From contig CM060909.1 of assembly GCA_030737875.1 (NCBI GenBank), forward strand, positions 391,973,565 to 392,037,564: a stretch of 64,000 nt of DNA, in the 5' to 3' direction. Of the stretch, positions 1-12,681 are shown piece after piece (the stretch's first letter is position 1; the number at the start of each line of letters is the position of its first letter). The notes under the pieces are model-generated. The model saw only the letters and a list, made by a program, of their open reading frames with translations. It was not told where the DNA came from and made no database searches. Both the position numbers and the translations under genes were made by a program. Source of the DNA: Allium sativum (Eukaryota; Streptophyta; Magnoliopsida; Asparagales; Amaryllidaceae).

Positions 1-761
1 TGGGACATTTTTCATAGGCCCATTCGACTGTTTTAGTTAGTTTCTTTTCAAATTAAAATAGAAAACATTCAATATTCTATTTGAACGTACATTTCAATTT
101 GCCGGGGCCACATACTGATCCCAAAAATTCCAGAAAAATAAATCTAGCCATGTTTTGACGATACGGTCCCAACAAAACTAGTTTCGTCGAATTCTGAGAC
201 CGTTTGAAAAATGGCCCTTTTCCGGTCGATCCAATTTAACTGAAATCAACCAAACACATTTTCTTTCGCCACGCTCACATATTAACTTCAAAAATTATGG
301 AATTTGAAACCAAGCAATAATTTGACATTTTGGATCCAACAAAATTGTTTTCGTCGAATTCTGAGGTCGTTTGCAAAATGGCTATTTTCCAGGGCTATAT
401 ATTCTCTATAGCGACCTTTCTGAAAATTCATTTGGCTATAACTTTTGATTCTCGCTATGAAACTTCGATTTTTCAGATTCGTTAGAAAGATATTCATAAA
501 CAGATTTAAATATTTTTGGTTTCACTAAAATCTATTTTATTTTGTACCCGGTGTCAGTCAAAGTTTGAATTCCAAATTTGAAACTGCTGCGCCATTTCAG
601 GCCTTGTTTATAATTTTAAAATAATTATATTTATTTCCAAACATCGATTCAAACATAATTTCCATCGTTATTATTTAAAATAATCTATTTTAAATATTTA
701 AAATCCACTAAAATAGCCAAATTAAAATTTTAAACTGGTTCATATTTTCCGGGTTGTTACA
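1..761 (-). mobile_element. LTR end of a family-C gypsy element (partial)
   Basis: This stretch aligns by eye with the inner ends of the C LTRs near 18470-19225 and 63530-64000. Shared landmarks are the segment beginning CCCATTCGACTG, the CGATACGGTCCCAACAAAAC segment and the terminal TTCCGGGTTGTTACA. Read on the minus strand it starts TGTAACAACCCGGAAAA. No polypurine tract follows at 762, so it is either a solo LTR or the 5' LTR end of an element lying to the left. The bases after it, ACCAT, would be its target duplication; the partner is outside the window. The small open frame at 288-497 is a by-product of this conserved LTR text and has counterparts in other copies. Confidence 0.8.
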
Positions 762-1866
762 ACCATGCTCACCATTTCTCCTTCTCTTTCTACATTCTAA
801 TATCAAGTTCAAAAAAAAAAAAACCGTAGCCTTATTAGACTGGAGCGTGAGAGGCTGAGCGCGAATTAAGGGGGGAAAGATGGGTACTGTTTGCCATAGG
901 AATTTCAGACTACAGCTAAGATAGCGACTGGGAACAGTGAAAGCATGTCATGGAAGCCGAGGTGGGGTCTGGAAGCTGCAAATGGCTGGGTCCTATCGGG
1001 TTCATGTATTGGTAAAGAGGGCGATGGATGTTGTTCGTGGTGAAGACCATCATGAGCGTGCATTTTTTTAAGGTGAGCTGATGCTAAGAAGGGTCGCACA
1101 GAAGTAGAAGGGAGGTTTTGAGGACCGTGGTCGGTCCTCACATGCTTCCAGCGAGTTGAAAGTGAAGTGGCGGGGGTGGATGAGAGCAGAGTATAAGGGG
1201 TGACTGCGAGCGTGGCGTAGAGGAGATGGAGGGCAGTCTACTGGTATTATAGAAGTGGGTTTGTGTGCAGAAGGAAGGAGCAGTCAGGGATGAGAGGAAC
1301 ACAACTTGGAGTATTTGCTGTAATATGGGATCATGGGGGGAATAAGGATTAAAGGAATAATATGGGGATTAAGAAACAAGTAAGGAAAAAGGGGTTCGGA
1401 TGGTTTCTTGGGTTCGAAAGTGAAGGGTGAGGATCGACAATTGTCACTAGAGAGGAAAGCAAGCATGTGAGAGAGAGAAAAAAGGTTTAATAGTTAGTAA
1501 TTAACATTTAATTTAATTATTTACTAAATTAATGACGATTAAATCCGTTTCAGATTTTTGCACAAGTACGAAGACGAGAACAAAATAGCAGGAAGGATCG
1601 GCCGATAAATGTAATATGAAGTGATCAGTTTTAATTAAATAAAATTTAGGAGTAAGTTATAATAATTAAAAATCATGGATGTTATAATTATTAATAGGGT
1701 CATATGTTAACAGAATTTCACGAAAACGATCATGTTGGAATCGTAACGATGAAATCTTCGTTGTGGCACTGATATGGATGATAATAAAGCTACTGGAATT
1801 TCGTGATAAAATCAAATGCTTTGTTTGATTGTAACTGAAATAAAAGTAGAAACGTCAACCGCAAAG

Positions 1867-1876
1867 CAAGGTGAGT
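1867..1876 (+). promoter_or_regulatory. Candidate 5' splice donor in the H leader
   Basis: CAAG followed by GTGAGT matches the plant donor consensus exactly. It lies downstream of the GC-richer part of H and has counterparts in the leaders of B, C, D, E, F and G. Splicing is inferred, not shown. Confidence 0.4.
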
Positions 1877-3115
1877 AAACTCACTAACTCTGGCTCGTTT
1901 ATATTTTTATACAAATGAGTATTAAATTTATTTATAGAAATTTTATACTGTGTGATGGTTGTTTGGTTGAAATGGTTGATATAGTTATATCGTTGATTGA
2001 TTATTAATTCTTTTTGCTATAATATTTCATATTGATGTAAAATTAATGTTATTGATGTCGATTAACATCTGTGGATGCAGGAAAACAGGTTGGAGGGATC
2101 CAACTAGATTCCTCAACATTTATATTATTATGTTTGCATTGATTGTGACATTTGCTGTGATATATTAGCTATGATTGATCTTATTACCACTGGCCCTAGA
2201 ATTAAATTATTTAAATACCGTAAAATATTTTCGAATATAGAAAATGAAATTTGAGCTTTAAAAAGGAAATTTATTTCCAAAAATAGAAATGTAATTTCGA
2301 ATAGAGTTAAAATTAATAACATGTAAATGGAGAAAACAAGAAATTGTTTATAAACAAGAATATAAATTAAGTGAATTATTTATCATTAGATAATCTGAAA
2401 TATAAATTCAAATTTGAATTTATATGGAAAAGTGGAAATCGGTATTAAAACCAATATTTGAAATGAGATTTGAACATAGCAAATTATAAAGGAAATTATA
2501 AATGAGATTTTAAATGATTACAATACAAATGAGATTGGTATGGAAAAATCTGAATAGAAGTTATAAATAGAAATTGGTTTTAAGATATTATTTATAAGTA
2601 CGAAATCAAACTGATTTGATTGTATATAAAAGAAATATATTCACGATTAAAGTAAATAATGGTTTAAAGGAAATATTTTGCAAATGAAATATCTCTAAAG
2701 AAAATTTAGATTTGAAGTCTGAATCCAGATTGGAAATTAAATGAAAGGGGAATTGGGTAATCGTTTTAAAAGAAAACGAAAAGTTTTAGTTCGAAATTAG
2801 GAATGTAAAATAAAGTGTAATAACGTTTGGTAGACTGGAATGGTTATAAAGGAATTTGGTAATGATTTGGAGAGGATAAATTCAAAGGTGAATTTTGAAT
2901 TTGAATTAACCTGAAATGGTAGATAAATTCCGAAGTTCGTAATATAAATCGAATATAGATTATTCGAGAGAGAGTAATTTATTGGACTTCGATTATATTG
3001 AATTTAGGGAACTGGTTATTTTTTCTTTCCGTTTGAATCAGATTTAATTATTTATTTACTTACTAATTTATTTATTTAAATTAATAAGTACAAGTCATAT
3101 TTGGAAACATCGATT

Positions 3116-3300
3116 ATAATGCTGCCGTTATAATAAATGTTTTGTAAATCTAAACAGCGATCTTAATGCTACCATTATAATAAATGTTTTGTAAATCTAA
3201 ACAGCGATTTTAACGCTACCAATATAATAAATGTCTTATAAATCAAATATTTGGAAACAGCGATTGTAATGCTACCATTATAATCAACGTTTTCCCGTAA
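3116..3300 (+). repeat. Tandem repeat, about 47 bp, 3-4 copies
   Basis: The anchors GCTGCC/GCTACC start at 3121, 3168, 3215 and 3271, giving periods of 47, 47 and 56 bp. Units share an AAACAGCGAT core. The array lies inside LTR H. Confidence 0.8.
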
Positions 3301-5285
3301 AAGAGGTGGATTCTTAGATTGAATCTAAGAGTCGCGTAAGCGATGTTTTATTTGAAGTGGTGAGCTTTGACTATTTCAAAATTGAGAATGTTGTTCAATT
3401 AAGGTCTGAGAGGTAAATTATACCCCAACTTGATTGGCTTCATGATTGATGGAGGGATGGTTAAGGTTCAATAGTGAATATTGGTTAGCAATATGGTTAG
3501 TAAATAAATGTTTAATGGTTTGAGTTATAATAATGATGTTTTGTAACATCGCGTTAATTTAAAGGATTTTGAAACATTTCCCCAAATAAAAAGAGAAATA
3601 TTTTCTACGCATAGAAAATGAAATGAATTGGGGTCAGAGAGGAATCTAGCAATGGAAGATGGAAATATTTTCCGATATTAATAAGGCATATTTTCTGAAT
3701 ATAGAAAATAAGGATTCATGAATATTTAGAAATGTTTTATAACTAAATATATTTTCTCGAATAAAGAAATTAGGATATTGAAAATGTTTTTCCAAAAATC
3801 GAGAAAAAAATAGAGTTTACGAAAAATGAGAAATGGGAATTGGAAATGACAATATAATAAGGAATTTATTTAAAAAGGAGCCAGTGTTATTTGATCGATA
3901 AAAATTTCCATTTGGAAATAGGGTCGTTGGTTGTGTGGATGTTTCCTTTGATAATTAAACCACCGACTATCAAAGTTTTAATTTATTTTTATACCTTTGT
4001 GTCAATACGGAGAGACCAGGATCAGGTTTATTATCTGAAAACCACTCCGTATTCGTATAAGCGTTACGGATCAACTTATGCTAAAGGCAATTGAAGAAGA
4101 AGTAAAATGCAAGGGCTGTTCTGTTAGAACTAGGTAGAAATTGCTTAAGATGGATTAATAGAATGGTGCCTTCTGTTTGTTCAATCCCAGGACAACGTAT
4201 ATGGATGGATCTGACGATGTGGCATTCAAAGAAAAATGTTGGATAGATGTTCTGAAAGATAAATGCGACCTCAAGCCTCATCAACCGGGAAATGACAGAA
4301 ATCGGGCAGGCATAATGGCCATGTAGGTCATTCCCATTTGGGGTATTATCACTTGATGTAGAGAAATTTCATTTTGCTTTTTATTCTATTCGTTGTTGTA
4401 TGCTTTCGGTAATGGTTGCTGATCAAAGCCGTTGGTGATAATATGCTCGATACACTCAAGTTAAATGAGTGGTCAACCATGTGTGGCCAAGTTGCAAGAT
4501 GTTCTTGTTGAACCTTAGTGTATCCCCTCTAGAGTACACTGATCGGAAGGTGGTTCCATACCTTGTCATAGTCGGAATCCAATCTCTATTAAGCATCCTG
4601 CGGTTTTCGATTTTATATTATATATGGAGTGTGAGATGCAAGTGTTCCGCTAGATTCTATTTATTTGATATAGACACTATTATAATATTACTGGATTTGA
4701 TATCGAAAATATTTTTGGTTATCGTAAGATAAAAACCATCTGTGTTTATGTGTGGATCAGTCTTACGATTATCATTTCTTTCGAAAGGATTTGAAAGTTA
4801 AACAAATGGTTGAAGTTTACTCACACCAGTCCCATGATTGACCCAGAGTTTATTTTGTTTTGTTTTCCCTAAACTCTTGAGTGACCAAATTTGTACGGAC
4901 AGTCGAGTAGTCGGGATATTACAGATTCACTAGGAGGAGCTTGAAGCAGGAGGCTTCATCAATTGGCTATAGACTATCGTATTTTCCTCTGTGTACTATG
5001 TTGTATCTGGAAATAGGTGTTTATAAATGTTCCAGGAATAACTGTTGTGCTTTGGTACGTATATACAGTTACTAATTTGTATTTCAAAAGTTACGTTATA
5101 TAACATATTTTATTCGGTCCGCTGTGAGATTTGTGTTCGTCATTTTCTACTATTCTAATTTCTCTTTCTTTCTATTTCTCATCCTCTAACTTCTTTCTAC
5201 TAATGATTCGTATTTCTGTGCAATTTGGGTTAAACGTTTAGTGTAATTAGTCGATCCAAAAGGTACGGAAATTCAGGCCATTACA

Positions 5286-5352
5286 AGTGTCAATTCTTCT
5301 TATTTTATCCCGATAAGCTATGCTTTGAATAAACCAAAGCTTTGATACCACT
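5286..5352 (-). mobile_element. Remnant of a B-type element interior next to its primer site
   Basis: These 67 bases match 12083-12149, the primer-site end of the B interior, including AATTCTTCTTATTTTA. They place a primer-binding site to the left of the LTR at 5353, so this LTR is also the 5' LTR of an element whose interior extended leftward and was replaced by H. Confidence 0.7.
5334..5350 (-). other. Primer-binding site, left B copy
   Basis: The minus strand reads TGGTATCAAAGCTTTGG. The first bases match the 3' end of plant Met-tRNA, and the site differs at one position from the sites in C, D and G. Confidence 0.7.
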
Positions 5353-7401
5353 AGTAACGTCCTGTCTTTTTGACCGCTTCAAATCGATAATTAAACCAAT
5401 TTAAAACGTTCAAATCGATGGATCGTTATTTTGCTTATAGTTTTTAAAACCGAATCAACAAAAAAAAACACAGAATAAATAAATAACACAGTATTAAACA
5501 GTGAAATAAACTTTTATTTAAAAATTAGAATTTTTATACAAATCTTTCTGCACAGCGGAAAAAAATACAGTTGAATAAAAGTAAAGTATTACTGTTTAAA
5601 ACTTCAGAGTGCGCTGTCTTTGGAACCCCAGCTTCGCCAATCTTCGAATCCTAAGTTGTACTCTTTAGATCTGTAACACTCGGGTCTGACCCGAGCGTTA
5701 CAGGCAAAAACATAAAACACTCGAGTCAGGATTAATCAATTATTCAAGTAAATTAATTTCAATAGAAACTAAATACAATACTTAATCTTAACCATTTATT
5801 AACACCGAGCATAACAACTTGGGAAGAATAAGTCGGAATAGCCGTCTTTATATAAATATACGTATGCTGATGACATATACACACACAGTGGTATGTATAT
5901 ATATATGTGTACATTGACCACCACATATATCGGTTTTTATCTCAGGGACAATAGTTACGGAAGCCTACACGTACACACGTGTACAAGTACACGTGTGCCC
6001 TACCTCAGCATTATGGAACCAGGATATAACAAAGGCGAGTATGCGAATACAGGGCAGAGTGTGTTCCGGCAAATACACAGGTATACAACAATCAAGTGTG
6101 CATTAGAAATTAACAAAGGCCAAAATATGTCTCAAATTCAAGTCAGAACGGTGATTACCCAAAGAAACATGGTTGTGCATGTGAATGTTCCCACTCATTT
6201 ATGCATGGCATCAGGTATACTAAGTTTACAATTCTTAAGAGTCAGAGTAATATTTTCATAGAAAAATAAACAAATAATCATTGGCTAACTCAAACTTCAG
6301 GCAGAACAGTAAGAGAACAGTAAATACAATAAAATTGAACTTTAGTGTGTGTGGCAACAAGAGAAGGCATGAACAATTTATAAGCAGCTTAACATGAACT
6401 TGATTCGCAAGTGAATGCCCAAGGATGGAACGATTGCCAGAGTATCAAGTTTATGGTCAGTGAATTAAGCATCTAGGTTAGTGCACTTGGATTAAAAAAA
6501 AATATGATATGAGATTTATTCGTTAAATCCAAAGTTTCAATTTTTTTTTTTGAAAACTAATCAACTTCAGTCAGTAGGCCAAACTAACTCCATACAACAA
6601 ATGTGATATCCGATAAGTTTTTGAACCACATATGTTGGTATGCCTTTAAATATTAACGTTATACAATGAATTTCCTTGTATTGTTGTATAAGCATATAAG
6701 AAGAAACATTTTAAGCTAAACATGCACATTCCCAACAAGGAGTAAAAATGGGTACATAATATAAAATGCAAGGAAATATGTGATTCCTACAAAATAATCC
6801 AATTTAATTAATACCAATTTTATTTATGCACTTTGTGGTACAAATCCAATTAAACCGTATAACTTAGTGAATCAGTTTTACCTGATGCACTTTGCAATGT
6901 TTAGTAGTTCAAATATCTTGATTGCACTAGTGTGCATGTATCAAAGAACATGACACAATCTCAAAACTAAGGTTCTGTTTCAAATTAATTCAATATAACA
7001 TCTATTTGCCTTTATTTAGCTTACAGAACTAACATGGGTATTATTATACCCAAACTTCGGGCACAAGGCATAAGTTGAAATTTCTGAGTTGTACCCGTAC
7101 CCAACATAATCAAATAATTGTTGAAAAGGTATAATCAAATAATTAATATAAATATTCCTATCTAACAAAACTATAAGAACCACGACAAACGTAAAGAACA
7201 TGTTCAGGTTCCAAATTCAGGTTATCAATGTTAACGGTATTCAGGTTATAAATGTTAAACAATATTCAGGTTATTAAATTCAGGTTATAAATGTTAAAAC
7301 AGTGTTCAAGTTATATAAAAATGTGTTACACTGGCTACAGGTATTACGATAATGATTTAACTCCTGACCATCTAACCTATACATATAATTACAGTTCCAA
7401 T

Positions 7402-7409
<8 letters not shown>

Positions 7410-7466
<57 letters not shown>
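7410..7466 (+). repeat. TA microsatellite
   Basis: About 27 uninterrupted AT dinucleotides, preceded by CATACATACA. The overlapping open frames on both strands come from the repeat. Confidence 0.95.
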
Positions 7467-7468
<2 letters not shown>

Positions 7469-8470
7469 CTATACAATGTATCGGCAAATACATAAGTGCA
7501 GCGGTAGATTGGGTGTATGTGACAGTAAATTATAAAAATGAACAACACAGCCAAATTTGATAGTATTTGTTGAGATTTGTTCCTTTGATCCTCTGTTTCA
7601 TAGCTATAATTGATAATGAAAACTTATCCACGTTTACTGGAAACAAGTCTATCAGGTTATTCACACATCCAGTCCTAAGCTAATGGTTTTGCAAGAAACA
7701 ACCTAAAGGTTTGCATCAAATGAGATGAATACATATGGACATACATTTAATTTATTCACAGTTTAAATATGTACATACATTTAGTTTATTATCGGTTTAA
7801 ATGTGGACATATCATCTAGTTTATTTACAACCATTTGCATAAATCCATGCATCCAATATATTTAGCTTCCCATGCTCAGAAATTATTATAAGCTATTAGC
7901 TCATGGTTTAGTAATGTACTAGATCATTTGTCTTTAGTTATAGCATACAAATAACAACAATGCATGATTTAATTTAATTTTTCTTGTAGTGCAAAGTGAC
8001 AGTAAAATCATGCAAGGTTAACTCAATATGGTATTTGTCTTCATCAATGGGAGAAAATAGTACCAGTGAAGCATATGTTCCTTTACTTATGATCAAAAGT
8101 GAAAATATAGTGACGACAAGTGACACAATGATCAACAAAAGGACCAATAACAATTATCTATATGGCAGAATCAAACAAAGTATCTATTCTTCTTAAAAAT
8201 AAAATATATGAAACAATAATACTGGTGTGTTAGTAGAGTCTGAACAAGCAAGGAGTTTATCCAGTCATTGAAAATCAGAGGACAAGTCTTAGCAGTTCGA
8301 CGACAGTATACATAACATGTTATGATCTTAAGTTAGAATCATGCAACAGCCCACAACCAATGTTCAACAACAAATTTCAACAGCCACAAAATTAAAACCA
8401 AAGCTTACTGTTTTAATTAGTTTTCAACCGAAATTAAGATACTTGAAACTAAATCAATCGTGAGTGAGAT

Positions 8471-8480
8471 ACTCACCTTG
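8471..8480 (-). promoter_or_regulatory. Candidate 5' splice donor in the B leader
   Basis: The minus strand reads CAAG then GTGAGT, a full consensus donor, about 310 bases downstream of the presumed start site below the TATA box at 8812-8820. Confidence 0.45.
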
Positions 8481-8523
8481 ACCTTTGCTAACCCTAGCGT
8501 TACTTGCTTCGATGGTGCAGACT

Positions 8524-8718
8524 TTAACTTGAGAGAGGTGCATGACGAGGTGGTAAGCACAGGTGAAGGCTTCGCGATGTATGTCTCGAGACTGTGGCGG
8601 CATCACTCAAATTGAAGGCGGTGGCTTTCCGTGGGATAACGAAATCAAAGTTGGACGTGGTAGATCGATTTGGGGAGGAAAGAACCGATTTTGGGAAAAG
8701 TAGATTTCTGATTCTCAA
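8524..8718 (-). CDS. Small open frame in the B LTR leader, no known domain
   Basis: A 64-residue frame lies on the sense strand of B between the TATA box and the candidate splice donor, so it would be the first frame of the LTR transcript. It is basic and serine-rich, with no signal peptide or recognisable domain. The other B LTR is truncated before this point, so conservation cannot be tested here. It may be a chance frame. Confidence 0.2.
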   Translation of the reverse strand: MRIRNLLFPKSVLSSPNRSTTSNFDFVIPRKATAFNLSDAATVSRHTSRSLHLCLPPRHAPLSS

Positions 8719-8811
8719 AAAATTAGAGAGAAAGGAAAAAGGCTATCGGCCATTAGAATGGGAAAAGGAATGATTTGTTCTTAGATGAAGAAAATGGGAA
8801 AAAAAATGTGA

Positions 8812-8820
8812 TTTTTATAG
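8812..8820 (-). promoter_or_regulatory. TATA box of the B LTR
   Basis: The minus strand reads CTATAAAAA, followed downstream by a CT-rich leader and then the donor at 8471-8480. This order recurs in the C, E, F and G LTRs. Confidence 0.5.
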
Positions 8821-9584
8821 AATAAAAACACTTAAGATAAGAAAAACATTAAATCAATAGAGGTTAGGGTTGCGGCGTGCTTCAGACATAGGTTTGCGTA
8901 GATATAACTGAGGAAGGTGATATTTGTATTTAAATTAAATATTAAACCGTACCGCAAACTGCTGTCGAATGCTCAGTATATGTACTGTCAATAGAATCTC
9001 CAAATGCGACAAAAACTATACGTACCTCTTCGTCTTCACGTTCTGAATACAATAAAATCAGTCTAGTTGCAATTTGACTCTGTTCTCGTACAATGTTGCA
9101 TAATTTTTAAATTATTTGTCGGTTTGCTGATTTTATTTTGTTCATATACCAATAACTCTGTTTGACCCCAAATTAGAATCATTAAATTCATATACACGAA
9201 TACACACATATCTAATCAAATTTCAATCTATTTTAACAAATAAAATTTCCAATTCATTAAACGTCAATAATGTTTATTAATATTTAAATTCAACCATTTA
9301 TATTTTCAAACTTCGTAATAATATCTAACATAATTCATTTGTATTTCTTAATTAGAATTTCAATTTAAATTAAAATATCAACCAATTTATTCTTAATCAG
9401 TTATAAATAAATAAATGATGCAGATTAATAATTCTGAATTTAATATCGAATATAATTATTATTTAAACCAGTAAATTTTAATTTTTAAATCTCTGAACCA
9501 AATATTCAATATAAAATTAACTATTAATCATTAAATCTCTAATTAATCTCATATTCCAGTTGTCGAAATCTCTGGGATGTTACA

Positions 9585-9598
9585 ATCTCCCCCCTTAA
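9585..9598 (-). other. Polypurine tract of B
   Basis: The minus strand reads TAAGGGGGGAGAT directly before the LTR start TGTAACATCC. Confidence 0.75.
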
Positions 9599-10507
9599 AA
9601 CTTTTTGTCCTCGAAAAGGAGAGATCGTTAGCTTTATATCAATGTATACTTCTAATTTTTCATATTTGTGTGAAATTCTTCCATGACTAATTTTAAATAT
9701 CGATATTTAAGCTATCAACCTTCTTTATTTATTATATTCAAATAACTCGAAAATCAGATTTCCTTTCTTATAGTTAGAGATAAATTTTGATCAAACAAAA
9801 TTTTCTCTGTTTTCCAAATCGGTTTTATTTATTTTCACGTTCTTTGAACTATACTCAATTTTTCTCAGACCAACTTCTTTCTCAAATTATTTTGAGATAT
9901 TTCCCAATTTCTCATTCTATCTGAACTTATAAGCGATTCAAAATCATATAGTTTCTTTTTCTAAACCATTCTCTTTTTAAATTTCAAATCCCGCATAAGT
10001 CGGATTTATGCATCATAAATTATTCCAAATTTCTTTATCAACCTCATTTGTCAATGTTTTCCTGATCTAACGTTTCACTTATTTCATACTATCTGAATTC
10101 AATCCAATCTCCTTACATTCAATCTATATGATATTTCCCAATACTCATTGAAGAGTGTAAATAATATCTCCTCTTCAAGTCACAAACTATCGACCTGAAA
10201 ATTTTCAAAATCTAAAACCTTTTATACTTCTATATAGAAAATATTGGTATTATTATTCCAAAATTCTCTTTCTTAATTTTAGTCTCAAATCGTTTATTTG
10301 AAAATACTTTATAACTCGAAGTTTGTCGAGTCTATTGTCGTTATCACAGATGTTAGGCATACGCTGGCTAGGCGCACGACTAAAATGTCCAAGTACTAAA
10401 TATCCTTGCTTCAACTCCAAGTGAAAACTATTTTAAAAATTCCTTTAAAAACAGATATGGAAAGTACCAATATGATATTGATATGTTGATTATTCATGAA
10501 TCGCAGA

Positions 10508-11080
10508 TACACAATGGTTTCGCCTGGCTCCCCCAGAAAACATCCGTATTCATAGAAAATCACTTCTCTACGAATTTCGTCATGGACAGATCAACAGATG
10601 ATATTTTAGAATCAAAAGAAATTCTTAGGTAATTGTGCATTGGCTTCTCTCTCTCAGAGTTACAGAAACCAATCAAATTACGAAAATAGATCAAGTCACG
10701 AGGACCAATTAAGCCACAAAGACAAATCAAGTTACAACAACAAATCATGTTATAACGACAAATTTTGTCATGAAGACACAATGCTGCATCAAACAAGTGG
10801 CTCTACATTACTAAGATATCTCAACATCGCATGGCTCTATTCTACCTTTAGTAACTCTAGGGGTTACATCTCTTTCACTTGTAGATATGCCATGTGGACC
10901 GCAGGTATATATTGGTTACACCTGGGCCCCCCAGGAAACATCCATACCCTTAAGTTGTCACAGCTCTGCGGATTACGCCATTATCATGACTGTAGATCGC
11001 AGCAGACACAATGGTTATGCTTGGTTCCCCCAAGAAACATCCGTCCGCTGTAGGCCGTCTACAGCCCTGCGAATTACGCT
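10508..11080 (+). repeat. Dispersed repeats in the B interior
   Basis: A block with a run of C followed by AGAAACATCC-type text occurs three times (near 10510-10550, 10915-10945 and 11010-11045). The last two are followed by CAGCTCTGCGGATTACG-type text. Copies are diverged; function unknown. Confidence 0.55.
10688..10777 (+). repeat. 18-bp tandem repeat, five copies
   Basis: Five consecutive diverged 18-base units, each ending in GAC or AAC (for example AAATCATGTTATAACGAC). The period keeps a plus-strand frame open across 10640-11053, giving a six-residue Ser/Tyr/Asp-rich repeat, but that strand is antisense to B. Confidence 0.75.
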
Positions 11081-12130
11081 ACACTAGTGCAATCAAGATA
11101 ATTACGCTACACCTTTCTGAAATTCAAAATAATTGACTTCCATAAATAACTTCCTTTCGAATAATTTCTTATTCAGTAATATATATTCCGAACTTCGAAA
11201 AATCCCGTTTGACTTATATTCTGAACTTCGGAATAATCTCCCCGTATTGGTTAACTCTATTTCCAATTTCGTTTGCGACATATTTTTTTTCGAACGTCAT
11301 TCGCTTCTAAAAAAGAATATCATTCCTTTTATGGGAATTTGAACTCATCACATCAAATCAATTTTGATTCCATTAAATATCGGTTTAAATCTCTTCACAA
11401 CCTTCATTCATATATCGCTTACAATTCACTTCTTGTTAAATAATTAACATGTTTATAACTCACTTCGAATTCATATATTTGATTATACATTACTGGCTCA
11501 AAACCAATTATAGACTATCTTGCTAAGTTCTGAATAACTTAATTAAATTAGTAATACAACTCGACACAATCGAATTCCAATTATACCATTTTCGATTTCA
11601 ATTAATTTATATTCTGATTATCAAAATAAAATTCATCGTTTCAACTTTGAACCGATTTCGAATTTTTCCCTTTTCATTCAAATTCTTATCTGAAATTTAT
11701 TTCCAATAAATTTCAATCGTCTTTGATTTCTAAAATACATGATTAATAAATTGATTTGTCGATTCTATTATACTTATTCTCCTTAGATACCGTTCGATAA
11801 TGGATTCGAGATTCAAACCTAAGGAAACTTGTCGAAGATTGGCACCCGCAGATCTAGATTTGAAGACTAAGATTCCGAAAAGGATTTTAAATCTCAAAAT
11901 AATTTTTTATTTCTGCTGTATCTATTTCAAAATACGAGTTTCCAAATACTGCTATTTTCAAAATAATATTTTCAAGTTATATAATATTTCCAAACTATTT
12001 CACCTTCGATTTTTTTTAAAATATTTACACTTCCCAAAATTTATATTTCAAAATCTTCTTATTTTCAAAATCCGCTTTTTCTAGTGTTAATTCTTCTTAT
12101 TTTAACCTGATAAGCTATGATTTGAATAAA

Positions 12131-12147
12131 CCAAAGATCTGATACCA
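12131..12147 (-). other. Primer-binding site of B, right copy
   Basis: The minus strand reads TGGTATCAGATCTTTGG, next to the 5' LTR that begins about 12150. Confidence 0.7.
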
Positions 12148-12149
12148 CT

Positions 12150-12650
12150 AGTAACGTCCCAATTTTTTAATTACTTTAAATCGATAATTAAACCAATATA
12201 AAACATTCAAATCGACGGAGCGTTATTTAGCTTACAGAATTTAAAATAGATCAACAAAAAAACATAGAACAAATAAATAAACGGTATTAAGCAAAGAAAT
12301 AAACTTTTATTTATAAAAAAATACAATTGAATACAAGTAAAATATTACTGTTTAAAACTTCAGAGTGCGCCGTTTTTGGAACCCCAGATTCGCCGATCTT
12401 CGAATCCTAAGTTGTACTCTTTACATCCGTAACACTCGGGTCTGATCCAAGTGTTCATGCAAAACATAATACACTCGAGTCAAGATTAATCATTTGTTCA
12501 AGTAATTAATTTCAATAGAAACTAAATACAATAGTTAATCTTAACAATTTATTAACACCGAGCACAACAATTTGGGACGAATAAGTCCGAACAGCAGTCT
12601 TTATATAAATATATGTATGCCGATGACATATATATACACAGAGAAGTATG

Positions 12651-12681
<31 letters not shown>

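Larger units (their letters stand above)
762..5285 (+). mobile_element. LTR H: 3' part of a long, non-coding LTR
   Basis: No protein-coding domain is visible in these 4.5 kb. The stretch near 4820-4880 (ACTCACACCAGTCCCATG and the following text) matches the 3' part of the D LTR near 24225-24290 in the same orientation. The stretch ends TTCAGGCCATTACA at 5285, a plausible LTR 3' end, followed by AGTGT, which matches the intact B interior at 12083. I infer that H is a plus-strand LTR inserted into a B-type interior and later hit by the LTR at 1-761. Its 5' end is outside the window. Positions 840-1480 are richer in G and may be promoter or leader. Confidence 0.6.
5353..9584 (-). repeat. Left LTR of B (4.2 kb)
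   Basis: On the minus strand it begins TGTAACATCCCAG next to a polypurine tract and ends GGACGTTACT, a TG...CT rather than TG...CA terminus. The same CT end is seen at 12150. It aligns with 12150-14153 over its outer 2 kb. Small open frames at 5893-6261 and 7996-8196 show no domain and are not conserved in frame in the other copy. Confidence 0.85.
9585..12149 (-). mobile_element. Interior of element B, non-coding
   Basis: These 2.6 kb run from the polypurine tract (9585) to the primer site (12147). The first 50 bases resemble the same region of C and G (ACTTTTTGTCCTCGAAAAGG against ACTTTTCGTCCCCGAAAAGG). I find no zinc knuckle, protease, RT or integrase motif in any frame. Apart from the repeats noted separately, the rest is AT-rich and featureless. 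B is either non-autonomous or eroded beyond recognition. Confidence 0.75.

Noticed and set aside
4469..4732. A membrane-protein-like frame of 87 residues in H
   Set aside because: It is AT-rich, isolated, lacks a domain and lies in LTR sequence.
7291..7560. Open frames on both strands with runs of Tyr-Ile
   Set aside because: They translate the TA microsatellite and are not conserved in the other B LTR.
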